The notes: generated by a model from the letters alone, not told the origin. A stretch of DNA of 64,000 bases from Paraburkholderia lycopersici (GCF_900096975.1 NZ_FMYQ01000003.1:186001-250000), one strand, 5' to 3'; positions 1 through 11,555 are shown, counted from the first letter of the stretch. Program-made: numbers and translations.

Positions 1-1578
1 GAAGCGATGATCGCGCGCCACTTCGGCATCGCGAACCAGAACCGCCCGGCCGACAAGTGGCTCTCCGACGTCTGCCGCTGGTGCTGGCGCGTGAAGGTGC
101 AGCCGCACCTCGAAAACGAGCTGCTCACGAACCTGCGCGAACAAGCCGAAGCCGAAGCGATCCGCGTGTTCGCGCGCAATCTGAAGGACCTGCTGCTCGC
201 CGCGCCGGCGGGCCCGAAGGCCGTGATCGGCCTCGACCCCGGCCTGCGCACGGGCGTGAAGGTGGCGGTGGTCGACCGCACGGGCAAGCTGCTTGCGACC
301 GACACGATCTACCCGCATGAGCCGCGCCGCGACTGGGACGGCTCGATCGCAAAGCTCGCGCGCATTGCCGCGCAGACGCAGGCGGAGCTCGTCAGCATCG
401 GCAACGGCACGGCTTCGCGCGAGACCGACAAGCTCGCGAGCGAGCTGATGTCGAAGCATCCCGAGCTGAAGCTGCAGAAGATCGTGGTGTCCGAAGCGGG
501 CGCTTCCGTTTATTCGGCATCCGAACTGGCGGCCAAGGAATTCCCCGATCTCGACGTTTCGCTGCGCGGCGCCGTTTCCATCGCGCGCCGCCTGCAAGAC
601 CCGCTCGCCGAGCTCGTGAAAATCGAGCCCAAGGCGATTGGCGTGGGCCAGTACCAGCACGACGTGAACCAGCGCGAACTCGCGCGTTCGCTCGACGCCG
701 TCGTCGAGGACTGCGTGAACGCCGTGGGCGTCGATGCGAACACGGCCTCGGTCGCCCTGCTCGCCCGCGTGTCGGGCCTGAACTCGACGCTCGCGCGCAA
801 TATCGTCGACTACCGCGACGCGAACGGCCCCTTCCCTTCGCGCGAGCATCTGAAGAAGGTGCCGCGACTGGGCGACAAGACCTTCGAACAGGCCGCGGGC
901 TTCCTGCGCATCAACGGCGGCGAGAACCCGCTCGACCGCTCCTCGGTGCACCCGGAAGCGTACCCGGTCGTCGAGCGCATGCTCGCGAAGATCAAGCGCA
1001 CGATCGGCGAGGTGCTCGGCAGCCGCGAAGCGCTTTCGGGCCTTTCGCCCACCGAGTTCGTCGACGAACGCTTCGGTCTGCCGACGGTGCGCGACATCCT
1101 GAGCGAACTGGAAAAGCCGGGCCGCGATCCGCGCCCCGAGTTCAAGACCGCGACGTTCCGCGAAGGCGTCGAGAAGGTGTCGGACCTCGTGCCGGGCATG
1201 CTGCTTGAAGGTGTCGTGACGAACGTAGCCGCGTTCGGCGCGTTCATCGACGTGGGCGTGCATCAGGACGGGCTCGTGCATGTCTCGGCCATGTCGACGA
1301 AGTTCATCAAGGACCCGCACGAAGTCGTGAAGGCCGGCCAGGTCGTGAAAGTGAAGGTGCTCGACGTCGACGTGAAGCGTCAGCGCATCGCGCTCACGAT
1401 GCGTCTCGACGACGATCCCGCGAGCGCCGGCGCTTCGCGCAACGGCGGCGGCGCGAGCCAGGCGGGCAACCGCGACAACCGCGGCGGCGGCCGTGACAAC
1501 CGCGGCGGCCAGCGTTCACGCGACGCCGAGCCGGCGGGCGCGATGGCGGCGGCATTCGCGAAGCTCAAGCAACGCTGA
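1..1578 (+). CDS. tex: Tex, S1-domain RNA-binding transcription accessory protein (5' truncated)
   Basis: The reading frame is open from the first base, so the gene begins before the window. About 525 codons remain of a protein that is usually 770-780 residues. In order I see a YqgF/RNase H-like domain (GLDPGLRTG, near codon 75), a helix-hairpin-helix region (about codons 245-305) and an S1 domain (about 395-465, with [19 protein letters not shown]). An Arg/Gly/Asn-rich tail follows, with NRDNRGG-type repeats, and the protein ends in FAKLKQR. Tex binds nucleic acid and affects transcription; its exact role is unsettled. The N-terminal domain lies outside the window. A strong palindromic terminator follows within 50 bases. 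Confidence 0.96.
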   Translation, partial: EAMIARHFGIANQNRPADKWLSDVCRWCWRVKVQPHLENELLTNLREQAEAEAIRVFARNLKDLLLAAPAGPKAVIGLDPGLRTGVKVAVVDRTGKLLATDTIYPHEPRRDWDGSIAKLARIAAQTQAELVSIGNGTASRETDKLASELMSKHPELKLQKIVVSEAGASVYSASELAAKEFPDLDVSLRGAVSIARRLQDPLAELVKIEPKAIGVGQYQHDVNQRELARSLDAVVEDCVNAVGVDANTASVALLARVSGLNSTLARNIVDYRDANGPFPSREHLKKVPRLGDKTFEQAAGFLRINGGENPLDRSSVHPEAYPVVERMLAKIKRTIGEVLGSREALSGLSPTEFVDERFGLPTVRDILSELEKPGRDPRPEFKTATFREGVEKVSDLVPGMLLEGVVTNVAAFGAFIDVGVHQDGLVHVSAMSTKFIKDPHEVVKAGQVVKVKVLDVDVKRQRIALTMRLDDDPASAGASRNGGGASQAGNRDNRGGGRDNRGGQRSRDAEPAGAMAAAFAKLKQR

Positions 1579-1623
1579 TGTCCGCGCAACGCGCGTGAAC
1601 CCGCAGCGGTTCACGTTGCGCGC

Positions 1624-1659
1624 ACAACAAAAAAGGCGCCGCGGCGCCTTTTTTGTTGT
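1624..1659. terminator. Bidirectional intrinsic terminator between tex and kup
   Basis: A perfect inverted repeat with 17-base arms (1624-1640 and 1643-1659). The core is GGCGCC-GC-GGCGCC, flanked by an A-run on one side and a T-run on the other. It lies between the convergent tex and kup genes and can end transcription from both. Confidence 0.93.
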
Positions 1660-1677
1660 CGATCGAAACGGAAACGG

Positions 1678-3564
1678 TCAGATCTCGATCTTGGTCCCGA
1701 GTTCGACCACGCGGTTTGCAGGAATACTGAAGAAATCAGTGGGCTTCGCGGCGTTCTGATGCATCCATGCAAACACGCGCTCGCGGAAGATCGACATGCC
1801 GGGCAACTGGGTCGGCACGACCGTCTCGCGCGCGAGGAAGAACGACGTATCCATCATCTCGAACTTCATGTTGTGGGTGCGCTCGATCTCTTCGAGCACG
1901 GCCTGCACGTCAGGCGTTTCGTTGAAGCCGTAATCGGCCTTCACGAGATAGAGCCCGCCGCCGACGTCTTTCACCGTCACGCGGTCGGCGTCCGCCACGT
2001 AGGGAATGTCGCGGATCACGAACGTGAGGAAAATCGTGCGCTCGTGCAGCACCTTGTTGTGCTTCAGGTTATGCAGCAGGCTCACCGGCACGAGCGACTC
2101 GCTGCCCGTGAGGTAGATCGCCGTGCCCGAGACGCGATGCGGCGGGTGCGCGAGCAGTCCCTGCAGGAAGGGCATGAGGGGAATACCGTCCGCGGCCGTG
2201 CGGTCCTTCACGATCATACGGCCCTTGAACCACGTCATCAGCAGGAAGAACAGCAGCGCGCCGATGCCGAGCGGCAGCCAGCCGCCCTCCTCGACTTTGA
2301 GCAGGTTCGCGCCGAAAAAGCCCAGATCGACGGCCATGAAGCCCGTGATGATGAACGCGACGAGCACCTTGTTCCACTTCCACACTTTCACCATCACGAC
2401 GCTCGCGAGCACCGTGGTGATGACCATGGTCGCCGTCACGGCGATACCGTAGGCGGCGGCCAGATTGTCCGAACTCTTGAAGCCGACCACGATGCACAGG
2501 ATGATGACGAGCAGCATCCAGTTCACGACCGGCACATAGATCTGGCCGATGGCGAGGTCCGAGGTGTGCAGCACTTTCATGCGCGGCACGTAGCCGAGCA
2601 GGATGGCCTGGCTCGTGAGCGAATACGCGCCGGAGATGACGGCCTGCGAGGCGATCACGGTCGCGACCGTGGAAAGCACGACGAGTGGTAGCAACGCCCA
2701 GTCCGGCGCGAGCAGGAAGAACGGATTCTCGATCGCGCGATGGTTCTGCATCAGCAGCGCGCCTTGCCCAAAGTAATTGAGCACGAGCGAAGGCATCACG
2801 AGCGTGTACCAGGCGCAGCGAATGGGCTTCGCACCGAAGTGGCCCATGTCGGCGTAGAGCGCTTCGGCACCGGTCAGCACCAGCACGACCGAGCCGAGCA
2901 CCACGTAGGCCTGAAGCATGTGCGCGCCCATGAAGCTGACCGCGTAATACGGACTGAGCGCGGCGATGACACCCGGCGCCTGCACGATGCGCGAGACGCC
3001 GAGCACACCGATGGTCACGAACCACAGCACCATGATCGGGCCGAACAGGCGGCCGACGAGCGCGGTGCCGTGCCGCTGGATCCAGAACAGCAGAATCAGG
3101 ATCACCATCGTGAGCGGCAGCACCAGATGCGAGAGCTTGGGCGCGGCGATCTCGAGACCTTCGACCGCCGACATCACCGAGATGGCCGGCGTGATGACGG
3201 CGTCGCCATAGAACATGCATGCGCCGAAGATGCCGAGCGCAGTGAGCAGCGCGGCCGACTTGCTCTTGCGGCTGAAAGAGCGCATGGCGAGCGCCATGAG
3301 CGCGAGCACGCCGCCTTCGCCGTTGTTGTCGGCACGCATCACGAAAAGGACATATTTGACGCTCACGACGATCATGATCGCCCAGAACAGCAGCGAGATG
3401 ACGCCCAGAATGGACGTATCGTTGAGCGGAATCCCGTGCGACGGGCTGAACGCCTCTTTCAGCGAATACAGCGGACTCGTGCCGATGTCGCCAAACACCA
3501 CGCCGATGGCCGCCACGGCAAGAGTAGGTAGCGGCTGCTTGGCCACGTGTGTGCTAGTTGTCAT
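1678..3564 (-). CDS. kup: Kup-family low-affinity K+ uptake transporter
   Basis: A 628-residue integral inner-membrane protein that imports potassium, probably with protons, as known for Kup/HAK transporters. The family signature near the N terminus is clear ([19 protein letters not shown]). About twelve hydrophobic segments fill the first 450 residues, followed by a soluble C-terminal domain. I chose the ATG at 3564 ([10 protein letters not shown]). The frame stays open 31 codons upstream, but that stretch is not Kup-like and holds a possible -10 box (TAGAAT on the minus strand, 3605-3610). The gene stands alone, converging on tex. Confidence 0.96.
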   Translation of the reverse strand: MTTSTHVAKQPLPTLAVAAIGVVFGDIGTSPLYSLKEAFSPSHGIPLNDTSILGVISLLFWAIMIVVSVKYVLFVMRADNNGEGGVLALMALAMRSFSRKSKSAALLTALGIFGACMFYGDAVITPAISVMSAVEGLEIAAPKLSHLVLPLTMVILILLFWIQRHGTALVGRLFGPIMVLWFVTIGVLGVSRIVQAPGVIAALSPYYAVSFMGAHMLQAYVVLGSVVLVLTGAEALYADMGHFGAKPIRCAWYTLVMPSLVLNYFGQGALLMQNHRAIENPFFLLAPDWALLPLVVLSTVATVIASQAVISGAYSLTSQAILLGYVPRMKVLHTSDLAIGQIYVPVVNWMLLVIILCIVVGFKSSDNLAAAYGIAVTATMVITTVLASVVMVKVWKWNKVLVAFIITGFMAVDLGFFGANLLKVEEGGWLPLGIGALLFFLLMTWFKGRMIVKDRTAADGIPLMPFLQGLLAHPPHRVSGTAIYLTGSESLVPVSLLHNLKHNKVLHERTIFLTFVIRDIPYVADADRVTVKDVGGGLYLVKADYGFNETPDVQAVLEEIERTHNMKFEMMDTSFFLARETVVPTQLPGMSIFRERVFAWMHQNAAKPTDFFSIPANRVVELGTKIEI

Positions 3565-3727
3565 ATACGCGGTAATCCGTTTCGAGGCGGAAAAAACGAG
3601 CGCTATTCTAAACCGGGCTGCGGAGGAATCCGAGCCGTCGTCGCGGCACTGCGACATAACTTGCCCCCGCGCAGTTTAGCACCGGCCCCAGATGCCGTCT
3701 GCCGGTCTGCCGTGCTACTCGCGGCAT

Positions 3728-3755
3728 AAAAAAACGGAGCCGCGAAGGCTCCGTT
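3728..3755 (-). terminator. Intrinsic terminator after the phosphoribosyltransferase gene
   Basis: Nine-base arms AACGGAGCC (3733-3741) and GGCTCCGTT (3747-3755) with a five-base loop, followed on the minus strand by a run of seven U. It lies about 50 bases after the stop at 3809 and closes the long minus-strand cluster. Confidence 0.92.
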
Positions 3756-3808
3756 CGTGGGTCCGCCCGCCGCCGCAGCCCGAAAGCCGCGGCGGCGCAA
3801 ACCACAGC

Positions 3809-4381
3809 TTACTGCTGCGCGTCCTGCTGCGCCTGTTGCAGGCCGCGCTTGATCCACGCACCGAGATTGTGCGGGCGCACCGTGTCCCACTCCTCGAACG
3901 GCTGGTGAATCCACGGATTGGTCGGCAGATGCTGGACGAAATAGTCCGGCTTCACCGTCGAGCAGCCCTTGTACCAGAGCACCGCCGAGCGCACGCCGGT
4001 CACGGCCGGATAGCGTTCCTTGAGATGCTCCTGCACGCGCGCGAGCGTGACGCCCGAGTCGACGAGATCGTCGACGAGCAGCACGTTGCCCGAGAGCTGA
4101 CCGCGCGTCATCGTGATGTACTGCGCGATGTCGAGATCGCCCTGCTGCGTGCCCGCGGCTTCGCGGTACGAACTCGTCGCGAGAATCGCGAGCGGCAGGT
4201 CGTAAATGCGCGAGAGCTGGTCGCCCACGCGCAGGCCGCCGCGCGCGAGGCACAGGATCTGATCGAACTTCCAGCGCGACTCGTGCACCCGCAGGGCGAG
4301 CAGCTCGATCAGCCGGTGATACTCGTCCCAGCCGACCCACAGGTTCTTTTCGTCGTTGCGCGGATCCGTCATCTGAATCAT
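3809..4381 (-). CDS. Phosphoribosyltransferase, probably purine-type
   Basis: A 190-residue type I phosphoribosyltransferase. The PRPP-binding loop VLLVDDLVDSGVTL is at about residues 99-113, and an ARGGLRVGD loop lies near residue 46. Family members transfer ribose phosphate from PRPP to a purine or xanthine base. The place right after purA, only 30 bases downstream, suggests purine salvage, but the sequence does not fix the base used. I chose the ATG at 4381, which has GAGG about ten bases upstream; an ATG three codons later has no ribosome-binding site. The gene is probably co-transcribed with purA and ends at a strong terminator. Confidence 0.88.
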   Translation of the reverse strand: MIQMTDPRNDEKNLWVGWDEYHRLIELLALRVHESRWKFDQILCLARGGLRVGDQLSRIYDLPLAILATSSYREAAGTQQGDLDIAQYITMTRGQLSGNVLLVDDLVDSGVTLARVQEHLKERYPAVTGVRSAVLWYKGCSTVKPDYFVQHLPTNPWIHQPFEEWDTVRPHNLGAWIKRGLQQAQQDAQQ

Positions 4382-4411
4382 TTGTGCTTCTACCTCGTCG
4401 CTACTTTTTCT

Positions 4412-5767
<1,356 letters not shown>

Positions 5768-5948
5768 TTAGCTGGTTAAAAACGTATTTTACCTGGGTTC
5801 GGCGACAAGGCCGCCTTTTTTTCCCGCAATTCGCGGAATTTCCTTTTGCACTCAACGGCATGCGCGCCGCGAGACGTCCTTTGCGACACCCCGCGCGCTG
5901 CTCCGCAGGGCGGCGCAACCGACCGCCCGAATGCGCATTACGCCCGCT

Positions 5949-7100
5949 TCACGCCTGCCTCTCGACGACCCACACGCGGTCGCGCTCGATCAGCACGCGA
6001 TCGCAGGCGAACTCGTCCATGTCGTGCTCGTGGCCCGGCAGCGCCTGGATCACGACTTCGCCGGCATCGCGCAGCGCGGCGACGGCGGCGCGCAACGCGT
6101 CGTCATGGCGCCAGGGCGCGAGAATTGCGCTGCTGCGCGCCTCGACCGGCGAAATGCGCGCCACTTCGCGCAGATCGAGCGAGAAGCCCGTGGCGGCGCG
6201 CGCGCGCCCGTAGGCCTCGCCCACCTTGTCATAGCGGCCGCCGCGCGCCACGGCGTTGGGTACGCCATCCACGTAGGCCGAGAACATCACGCCGCTGTGG
6301 TACGCGTAGCCGCCGAGATCCGCGAGGTCGATCATCAGTTCCGCGCCGTTGATTTCGCGCACGAGAAACGCAAGGTCGTCGAGCGCACGAGCGATCCCGG
6401 GCAGCGCCGGCAGACGCGAGCGCGCCTCGTCGATCACGCTCGCGTCGCCGTAGAGCGACGGCAGCGCGCGCAATGCGTCGCGCGAAACCGCTTCGAGGTT
6501 CTGCGTGAGTTCCGCGAGACGCGGCACGTCCTTGCCAGCGAGCGCTTCATACAACGCGTCGCCCAGCGCGGCGGCGGCGGGATCCGCTTCGATGATCGCG
6601 GCGAGCACGCCCGCATGCGAGAGATCGAGGCGCACCTTCGCGAGACCGGCGAGGCGCAGCGCATCGAGCATCAACTGCTGGATTTCGAGGTCGGCTTCGA
6701 GGCCAGCATGGCCGTAGATTTCCGCGCCGATCTGAATCTGCTCGCGCGTGGCATGCAGGCCTCGCGGGCGCGTGTGCAGCACATTGCCCGCGTAGCACAG
6801 GCGCGTCACGCCCTGGCGGTTCAAGAGGTGGGCGTCGATGCGCGCGACCTGCGGCGTCATGTCGGCGCGCAGGCCGAGCGTGCGGCCCGAAAGCTGGTCG
6901 ACGAGCTTGAACGTGCGCAGGTTCAGATCGCGCCCGTTGCCGACGAGCAGCGATTCGAGGTATTCGAGCAGCGGCGGCATGACCATCTCGTAGCCATAGG
7001 CGCGGAAGCGGTCCAGCAGGCGACGCCGCAGCTCTTCGATCTTGCGCGCTTCGGACGGCAGCACGTCCGCAATGTTCTCGGGAAGTAACCAGGTCGACAT
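5949..7100 (-). CDS. hisZ: ATP phosphoribosyltransferase regulatory subunit HisZ
   Basis: A 383-residue protein related to the catalytic core of histidyl-tRNA synthetase. HisZ pairs with the short form of HisG to make the first enzyme of histidine synthesis; no hisG is in this window. The N terminus ([18 protein letters not shown]) and class II synthetase-like stretches support HisZ over a true synthetase, as does the separate full-length hisS at 15267-16604. I chose the ATG at 7100. The open frame reaches 7190, but those 30 codons are low-quality basic sequence. Neighbours are purA and a DUF2065 gene, an order common in Burkholderiales. Confidence 0.95.
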   Translation of the reverse strand: MSTWLLPENIADVLPSEARKIEELRRRLLDRFRAYGYEMVMPPLLEYLESLLVGNGRDLNLRTFKLVDQLSGRTLGLRADMTPQVARIDAHLLNRQGVTRLCYAGNVLHTRPRGLHATREQIQIGAEIYGHAGLEADLEIQQLMLDALRLAGLAKVRLDLSHAGVLAAIIEADPAAAALGDALYEALAGKDVPRLAELTQNLEAVSRDALRALPSLYGDASVIDEARSRLPALPGIARALDDLAFLVREINGAELMIDLADLGGYAYHSGVMFSAYVDGVPNAVARGGRYDKVGEAYGRARAATGFSLDLREVARISPVEARSSAILAPWRHDDALRAAVAALRDAGEVVIQALPGHEHDMDEFACDRVLIERDRVWVVERQA

Positions 7101-7209
7101 CGGTTGAGTCCTACCACAATGAGGGCCGCGCGAAGCACGAAGCGACGCGGGCCGATAATTCGGAATCCGGCGAAAACGCCGGCAGCGCAAGACGATTGCC
7201 CACGCGCCG

Positions 7210-7401
7210 TCAGGTCGCCAGCATCAGCAGTACGAGGCCGAGCCCCATCACGATGAGCCCGCCGATCCTGATGTGGTGCGGCGGCCGTTCCGCAATTTTA
7301 CGGAATGTGTCACGCCACGCCGTCGGAAAGACGAACGGGAACATGCCCTCGATAATCAGCATCAGCGCGATCGCGAGCAAGAGGGAGCCGGCTATGTCCA
7401 T
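7210..7401 (-). CDS. DUF2065 family small membrane protein
   Basis: A 63-residue protein with two hydrophobic segments (about residues 3-25 and 45-62) joined by a short basic loop containing [11 protein letters not shown]. This pattern matches DUF2065. Its function is unknown. In beta- and gamma-proteobacteria such genes often sit next to hflC and purA, as here, so a link to the HflKC complex is possible but unproven. It begins 47 bases after hflC ends and is likely in the same transcript. Confidence 0.88.
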   Translation of the reverse strand: MDIAGSLLLAIALMLIIEGMFPFVFPTAWRDTFRKIAERPPHHIRIGGLIVMGLGLVLLMLAT

Positions 7402-7448
7402 GCGAAAAGATGCGCCGCGCTGAGCGCGGCGCCTGTGTCTCGTTTTGT

Positions 7449-8363
7449 CTAGTGTTTGCGCGATGCAGCGGATGGCGGCAACGTTTCGCCGCTATTCGCG
7501 CCGCCGTTCGGGCCACGCATGAAGCGGAAGAAGTCGCTCGACGAATCGACCACGATCACGTCGCCGGGCCTGAAGCTCTCGCGGTACGCCAGCATGCTCT
7601 GATAGAACCGGTAGAAGTCCGGGTCGCGGCCGAACGCCGCTGCGGCGATCGCCGCAGCCTTGCCGTCGCCCTCGCCCTTGATCGCTTGCGCCTGCGCGTA
7701 GGCGTCGGCCATCACGCCCTGCTGCTTGCGCTCAGCGTCGTCCTTGATCTGCTGCGCGTCGGCCGCGCCCTTCGCCCGAATATCGGCTGCGGCCTGCTCG
7801 CGCGCCGAACTCATGCGCTTGAAGACCGTCTCGGCCAGCTCGGGCGGGTAGTCCACGCGCGTGAGTTCGATCGCGACCACGTCGATGCCGAGCGGCGCCG
7901 CGGCTTGTCTGAGCGTGTCGCGCGCGCCATTGGCGATGGCTTCCTGCTGCGCGAGCACCTCGGTCAGCGTGACCTTCGAGATCGCGTCGCCGAGCGCGTC
8001 GCGCGAAAGCGAGGCAAGGCGGTCCGAGAGCGTCTGTGCATCGCCCTTCGTGGCGGCGAAGAGCTTGAGCGGATCGGCAATGCGATAGCGCACCACCGGG
8101 CTCACGAGCAGCTCGGTCTTGTCGGAGGTCGTGTAACGGTCGGCGTCGGGAGTCGCGAAGGCCTGGACGCGCGTGTCGATGAACGTTGCCGTCTGGAACG
8201 GCGGCGGCAACTTCACGTGCAGCCCGGGACCGGCGAGCGTGGCATTGGCCCCGCCCGACGAGGAAATAATGGCAACGTGGCGCGGATCGACCATGAAAAC
8301 TGCCGACGAAGCGACCAGCACGACAACCACGACGGCGACGACGAGCGCAATGATCTTGTTCAT
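7449..8363 (-). CDS. hflC: HflC, SPFH-domain regulator of FtsH protease
   Basis: A 304-residue protein with one N-terminal membrane anchor (IIALVVAVVVVVLVASSAVF), a band-7/SPFH domain and a coiled region rich in Ala, Gln and Glu (EREQAAADIRAKGAADAQQ-like). It forms a large membrane complex with HflK that modulates the FtsH protease and compartmentalises membrane proteins. It starts 12 bases after hflK ends, so the two are almost certainly co-translated. The C-terminal tail (GGANSGETLPPSAASRKH) is variable in the family. Confidence 0.96.
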   Translation of the reverse strand: MNKIIALVVAVVVVVLVASSAVFMVDPRHVAIISSSGGANATLAGPGLHVKLPPPFQTATFIDTRVQAFATPDADRYTTSDKTELLVSPVVRYRIADPLKLFAATKGDAQTLSDRLASLSRDALGDAISKVTLTEVLAQQEAIANGARDTLRQAAAPLGIDVVAIELTRVDYPPELAETVFKRMSSAREQAAADIRAKGAADAQQIKDDAERKQQGVMADAYAQAQAIKGEGDGKAAAIAAAAFGRDPDFYRFYQSMLAYRESFRPGDVIVVDSSSDFFRFMRGPNGGANSGETLPPSAASRKH

Positions 8364-8375
8364 GTCAGCGCGCCC

Positions 8376-9812
8376 TTATTGCACGTCGTCTTGGCGGCCG
8401 CGCGAGCGAAATGCGTCGCGCGAACGGAGGGAGTCGCTTGCGGCGGCTGCCGCGTCGCTGGCCGCGGGAGCGGCTGCCGCGCCTTGCTGCTGCGTGCCTT
8501 GCTGCGATTCGCTGCCGGTAGCCGGAGCGGAACTCGCGTTGGCATCCGAAGCCGCGCCGGCCGTTGCCGCGGCGGAACCCGAAACAGCGGCGGCGCCAGT
8601 GGCGCCGGCCGCTACGGCGGCGCGCTGACGCGTCGCGTCGACGAGCTTGTCGAGCGGCAGATAAATCACGTTGTTGCCCGACTTGCTGTCGACGAAGACC
8701 TTTGTCGCATTCGAATAGATGTGCTGCATGGTGTCGAGATACATACGCTCGCGAATCACGGCCGGTGCCTTCGCGTATTGCTCGTAGACCTGCGTGAAGC
8801 GCTGTGCGTCGCCCTGCGCCTGCGCGACCACACGCTCGCTGTATGCCCTGGCGTCGTCGATAAGGCGCGCCGCGTCGGCCTGCGCGCGCGGCAGCAACTG
8901 GTCCGCATAGGCCTGCGCGTCGCGCGTCGCGCGATCCCGGTCCTGGCGTGCCTTGGTCTCGTCGTCGAGCGCGGCCTGGACCTGATCGGGAGCCGAGACG
9001 CTCTGGATCGCCACGCCGGTCACGCCGAGGCCCGTCTTGTACTCATCGAGCGCGTGCTGGATCGTGTCGGCGAGCTGGGCGCGGATCGGCTCGCGGTCTG
9101 CGTAAAGCAGGTCGTTCGTGCTGCGCGCGCCTACCACGGTACGCACCGCCGCCTGCGCGGCCTGCGTGACGGTGAGGTCGGGGTCGACGCTGCGGAAGAG
9201 ATAGTCGATTGGTTGCTTCACCTGGTACTGCACCGTGAAGCGCACGTTGAGGATGTCGCCATCATGCGTAATTACCGCGGCATCCTTCACGTTTGCCGGG
9301 CGCACGAGATTGCTGCGGCCGATTTCGACGGTGCGAATCTGGCCGACATTGACAAGTTCGTGGGTCTGGAACGGATACGGCAGGCGCCAGTGGACTCCCT
9401 GGCCGACCGTGTGGCGATACTGGCCGAACTGAAGCACGACGCCCGCCTGCCCTTCCTGGACAACGAATACGCCGCTGCCCACATAGATCGCGATGAGCAC
9501 GCCGAGCACGATGCCCACGCCGATGCGCGCGCCATGACCGTTATCCGGGCGCGGCCCGAAGCCGCCCGGCCCCTTGCCCTTGCGGCCAAGGAAAGCGGAC
9601 ACGCGGCGGTTGAAGTCGCGCCACATTTCGTCCAGATCCGGCGGCCCCTCACCCTTGTCGCCGTTGCCGCCCTTGTTGCCGTTATTGCCCGACGGGCGGC
9701 GCCCGTCGTCCGAGCGCTGGCCATTGCCGTCGCCTCGCCCCCAACGCGGGTCGTTCAGCGAGAAAATGGCGCGCGCGCGCTGCCAGCCAGTCCGCTTGTT
9801 GTAATCGTTCAC
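8376..9812 (-). CDS. hflK: HflK, SPFH-domain partner of HflC
   Basis: A 478-residue membrane protein that partners HflC. The start is a GTG at 9812 (NDYNKRTGWQ). A Gly/Asn-rich cytoplasmic N-terminal region (NGNKGGNGDKGEGPPD) comes first, then a membrane segment near residue 95 (GVGIVLGVLIAIYVGSG), then the SPFH domain. The last 85 or so residues are an Ala/Gln/Ser-rich tail of low complexity, long for the family, ending in SRGRQDDVQ. It is transcribed just before hflC. Confidence 0.96.
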   Translation of the reverse strand: MNDYNKRTGWQRARAIFSLNDPRWGRGDGNGQRSDDGRRPSGNNGNKGGNGDKGEGPPDLDEMWRDFNRRVSAFLGRKGKGPGGFGPRPDNGHGARIGVGIVLGVLIAIYVGSGVFVVQEGQAGVVLQFGQYRHTVGQGVHWRLPYPFQTHELVNVGQIRTVEIGRSNLVRPANVKDAAVITHDGDILNVRFTVQYQVKQPIDYLFRSVDPDLTVTQAAQAAVRTVVGARSTNDLLYADREPIRAQLADTIQHALDEYKTGLGVTGVAIQSVSAPDQVQAALDDETKARQDRDRATRDAQAYADQLLPRAQADAARLIDDARAYSERVVAQAQGDAQRFTQVYEQYAKAPAVIRERMYLDTMQHIYSNATKVFVDSKSGNNVIYLPLDKLVDATRQRAAVAAGATGAAAVSGSAAATAGAASDANASSAPATGSESQQGTQQQGAAAAPAASDAAAAASDSLRSRDAFRSRGRQDDVQ

Positions 9813-9909
9813 CTGTGTTCGTTCACCAGAGTAGACAGCGGGTCAATTGCGTGCGGATTCCATCGGAACCGCTGGGCCGGACCGCCTGCAAGGCGACGCC
9901 GGGCGCGCT

Positions 9910-11097
9910 TCAGCGCTCGTGCTCGGGTTCCCAGCGAGGTTCTTCCTGCTGCGCCGCGTTCCAGTCGGCGGCCAGGGGCTGCGACGCCTCGGCAAGCGGC
10001 TCGGCAGTCGCGATTTCGGCGATGGCGGAGCGCAGCGCATCCAGTCCGACACCCGTGCGTGCGCTCAAAAAGACGCGCGAAATATTACCATATTCGTCCC
10101 GCTCGACCGTTCCGCCACGGGCCGCCAGTTCGGGCACGGCGTCGATCTTGTTGAAGACGAGCACCTGCCGGATCGTATCCGCCCCGATATCGTGCAGCAC
10201 CTCGTTCACCTGGTCGATCTGATCGAGACGTACCGCGCTCGACGCATCGACCACGTGCAGCAACAGGTCGGCCTGGACCGTTTCCTGCAGCGTTGCACGA
10301 AACGCGGCGACGAGCTGGTGCGGCAGCTCGCGAATGAACCCTACCGTATCGGACAGCACGATCTGCCCCACGTCGTCGCCGAGCCACACGCGCCGCGAGG
10401 TCGTGTCGAGCGTCGCGAACAACTGGTCGGCGGCGTAGGCTTGCGCCTTTGTCAGGGCATTGAAGAGCGTGGACTTGCCCGCGTTCGTATAGCCGACGAG
10501 CGAGACCGACATCGTGCGGTTGCGCTCGCGCTGGCGCCGCTGCGTGCCGTGCTGGCGACGCAGCTTCGCGAGCTTCCCCTGCAGCATCTTGATGCGCTCT
10601 CCGATGAGCCGGCGGTCGGTTTCGAGCTGCGTTTCGCCCGGCCCGCGCAAGCCGATACCGCCCTTCTGGCGCTCGAGGTGGGTCCATGCGCGCACGAGGC
10701 GCGTGGCGAGGTATTGCAGCTGCGCCAGTTCGACTTGCAGCTTGCCTTCGTGACTGCGGGCGCGCTGCGCGAAGATGTCGAGAATGAGGCTCGTGCGGTC
10801 CACCACGCGACGATTGAGCCCGCGCTCCAGGTTACGTTGCTGGGCGGGTGAAAGCGCGTGATTGAAAATAACGATTTCGACGTCGTTCGCCTCGCAGGCG
10901 AGACGCAATTCCTCGGCCTTGCCGCTGCCGATGAACATGGCGGCGTCGGGGCTGGAGCGTCGGCCGGTGAGCGTGACGGCTGGATGGGCGCCCGCGCTTT
11001 TCGCGAGCAGGCTGAGTTCTTCGAGACTGGCTTCGAAGTCGGTCTTGCCGAAGTCGATGCCGACGAGTGCGGCGTTGATCAAATTAGCGAATGTCAA
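9910..11097 (-). CDS. hflX: Ribosome-associated GTPase HflX
   Basis: A 395-residue GTPase known to split stalled ribosomes under stress. It has the N-terminal HflX domain, the glycine-rich linker GGIGLRGPGETQLETDRR, then the G domain with the P-loop GYTNAGKST, DTVGFI (G3) and NKID (G4). No ATG fits the start. A TTG at 11097 gives TFANLINAALVG; another TTG at 11082 gives INAALVG, which looks more like the usual N terminus, so the start is uncertain by five codons. Neither has a good Shine-Dalgarno sequence, and a 13-base-pair hairpin ends seven bases upstream of the first. Confidence 0.95.
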   Translation of the reverse strand: MTFANLINAALVGIDFGKTDFEASLEELSLLAKSAGAHPAVTLTGRRSSPDAAMFIGSGKAEELRLACEANDVEIVIFNHALSPAQQRNLERGLNRRVVDRTSLILDIFAQRARSHEGKLQVELAQLQYLATRLVRAWTHLERQKGGIGLRGPGETQLETDRRLIGERIKMLQGKLAKLRRQHGTQRRQRERNRTMSVSLVGYTNAGKSTLFNALTKAQAYAADQLFATLDTTSRRVWLGDDVGQIVLSDTVGFIRELPHQLVAAFRATLQETVQADLLLHVVDASSAVRLDQIDQVNEVLHDIGADTIRQVLVFNKIDAVPELAARGGTVERDEYGNISRVFLSARTGVGLDALRSAIAEIATAEPLAEASQPLAADWNAAQQEEPRWEPEHER

Positions 11098-11104
11098 AAT
11101 GGAT

Positions 11105-11148
11105 GCGGCCGGACCGGAGCAGCCAGGAAGGCGCCCCGGTCCGGCCGC
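11105..11148 (-). other. Hairpin between hfq and hflX
   Basis: Perfect 13-base arms (GCGGCCGGACCGG at 11105-11117 and its complement at 11136-11148) around an 18-base loop. On the minus strand a short U-run (CCAUUUUG) follows and overlaps the TTG start of hflX. It could be a weak terminator for hfq or a structure that limits hflX translation. Confidence 0.7.
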
Positions 11149-11156
11149 GTCGTAGG

Positions 11157-11393
11157 TCAGGACGCTTCCGAATCCGGGTGGAAATTCACCGGACGGGCCG
11201 GAACCACTGTGGAGATGGCGTGCTTGTAAACCATTTGCGTAACCGTATTACGGAGCAACACGACGTACTGGTCGAACGATTCGATGTTCCCTTGAAGCTT
11301 GATGCCGTTGACCAGATAGATCGAAACAGGCACGTGCTCCTTGCGCAGCGCGTTCAGAAACGGGTCTTGTAACAATTGCCCTTTGTTGCTCAT
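11157..11393 (-). CDS. hfq: RNA chaperone Hfq
   Basis: A 78-residue Sm-like protein that forms hexamers and helps small RNAs pair with mRNAs. The Sm1 and Sm2 motifs are intact ([19 protein letters not shown] and [14 protein letters not shown]). The [20 protein letters not shown] start is typical. A GGAG Shine-Dalgarno lies seven bases before the ATG at 11393. It precedes hflX, the usual partner order. Confidence 0.98.
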   Translation of the reverse strand: MSNKGQLLQDPFLNALRKEHVPVSIYLVNGIKLQGNIESFDQYVVLLRNTVTQMVYKHAISTVVPARPVNFHPDSEAS

Positions 11394-11467
11394 AGCAAAC
11401 TCCGTATTTTTTTGCAGGTTTAACTTATATTGGGGTGAAGAAAAAGAAATCCACCGCCAATCGCTAC

Positions 11468-11473
11468 ACTATA
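11468..11473 (-). promoter_or_regulatory. Candidate -10 box for hfq
   Basis: TATAGT on the minus strand, about 75 bases upstream of the hfq start, in the 162-base gap after der. No good -35 hexamer is visible at 16-18 bases, so this is only a candidate. Confidence 0.4.
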
Positions 11474-11555
11474 GCCGATTCTCGTTCCCCCGCGAGCTTA
11501 CTGGCTGTTCGGCCAGGAGGCCTCTGGGCGGTAGCGAACGCAATTCAGCCAGAGC

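Noticed and set aside
7410-10154. 914-codon open frame on the plus strand, antisense to hflC and hflK
   Set aside because: It mirrors the codon periodicity of two well-supported genes. Its composition (Arg, His, Val, Ala) is the usual antisense product of GC-rich coding DNA, and no ribosome site is seen.
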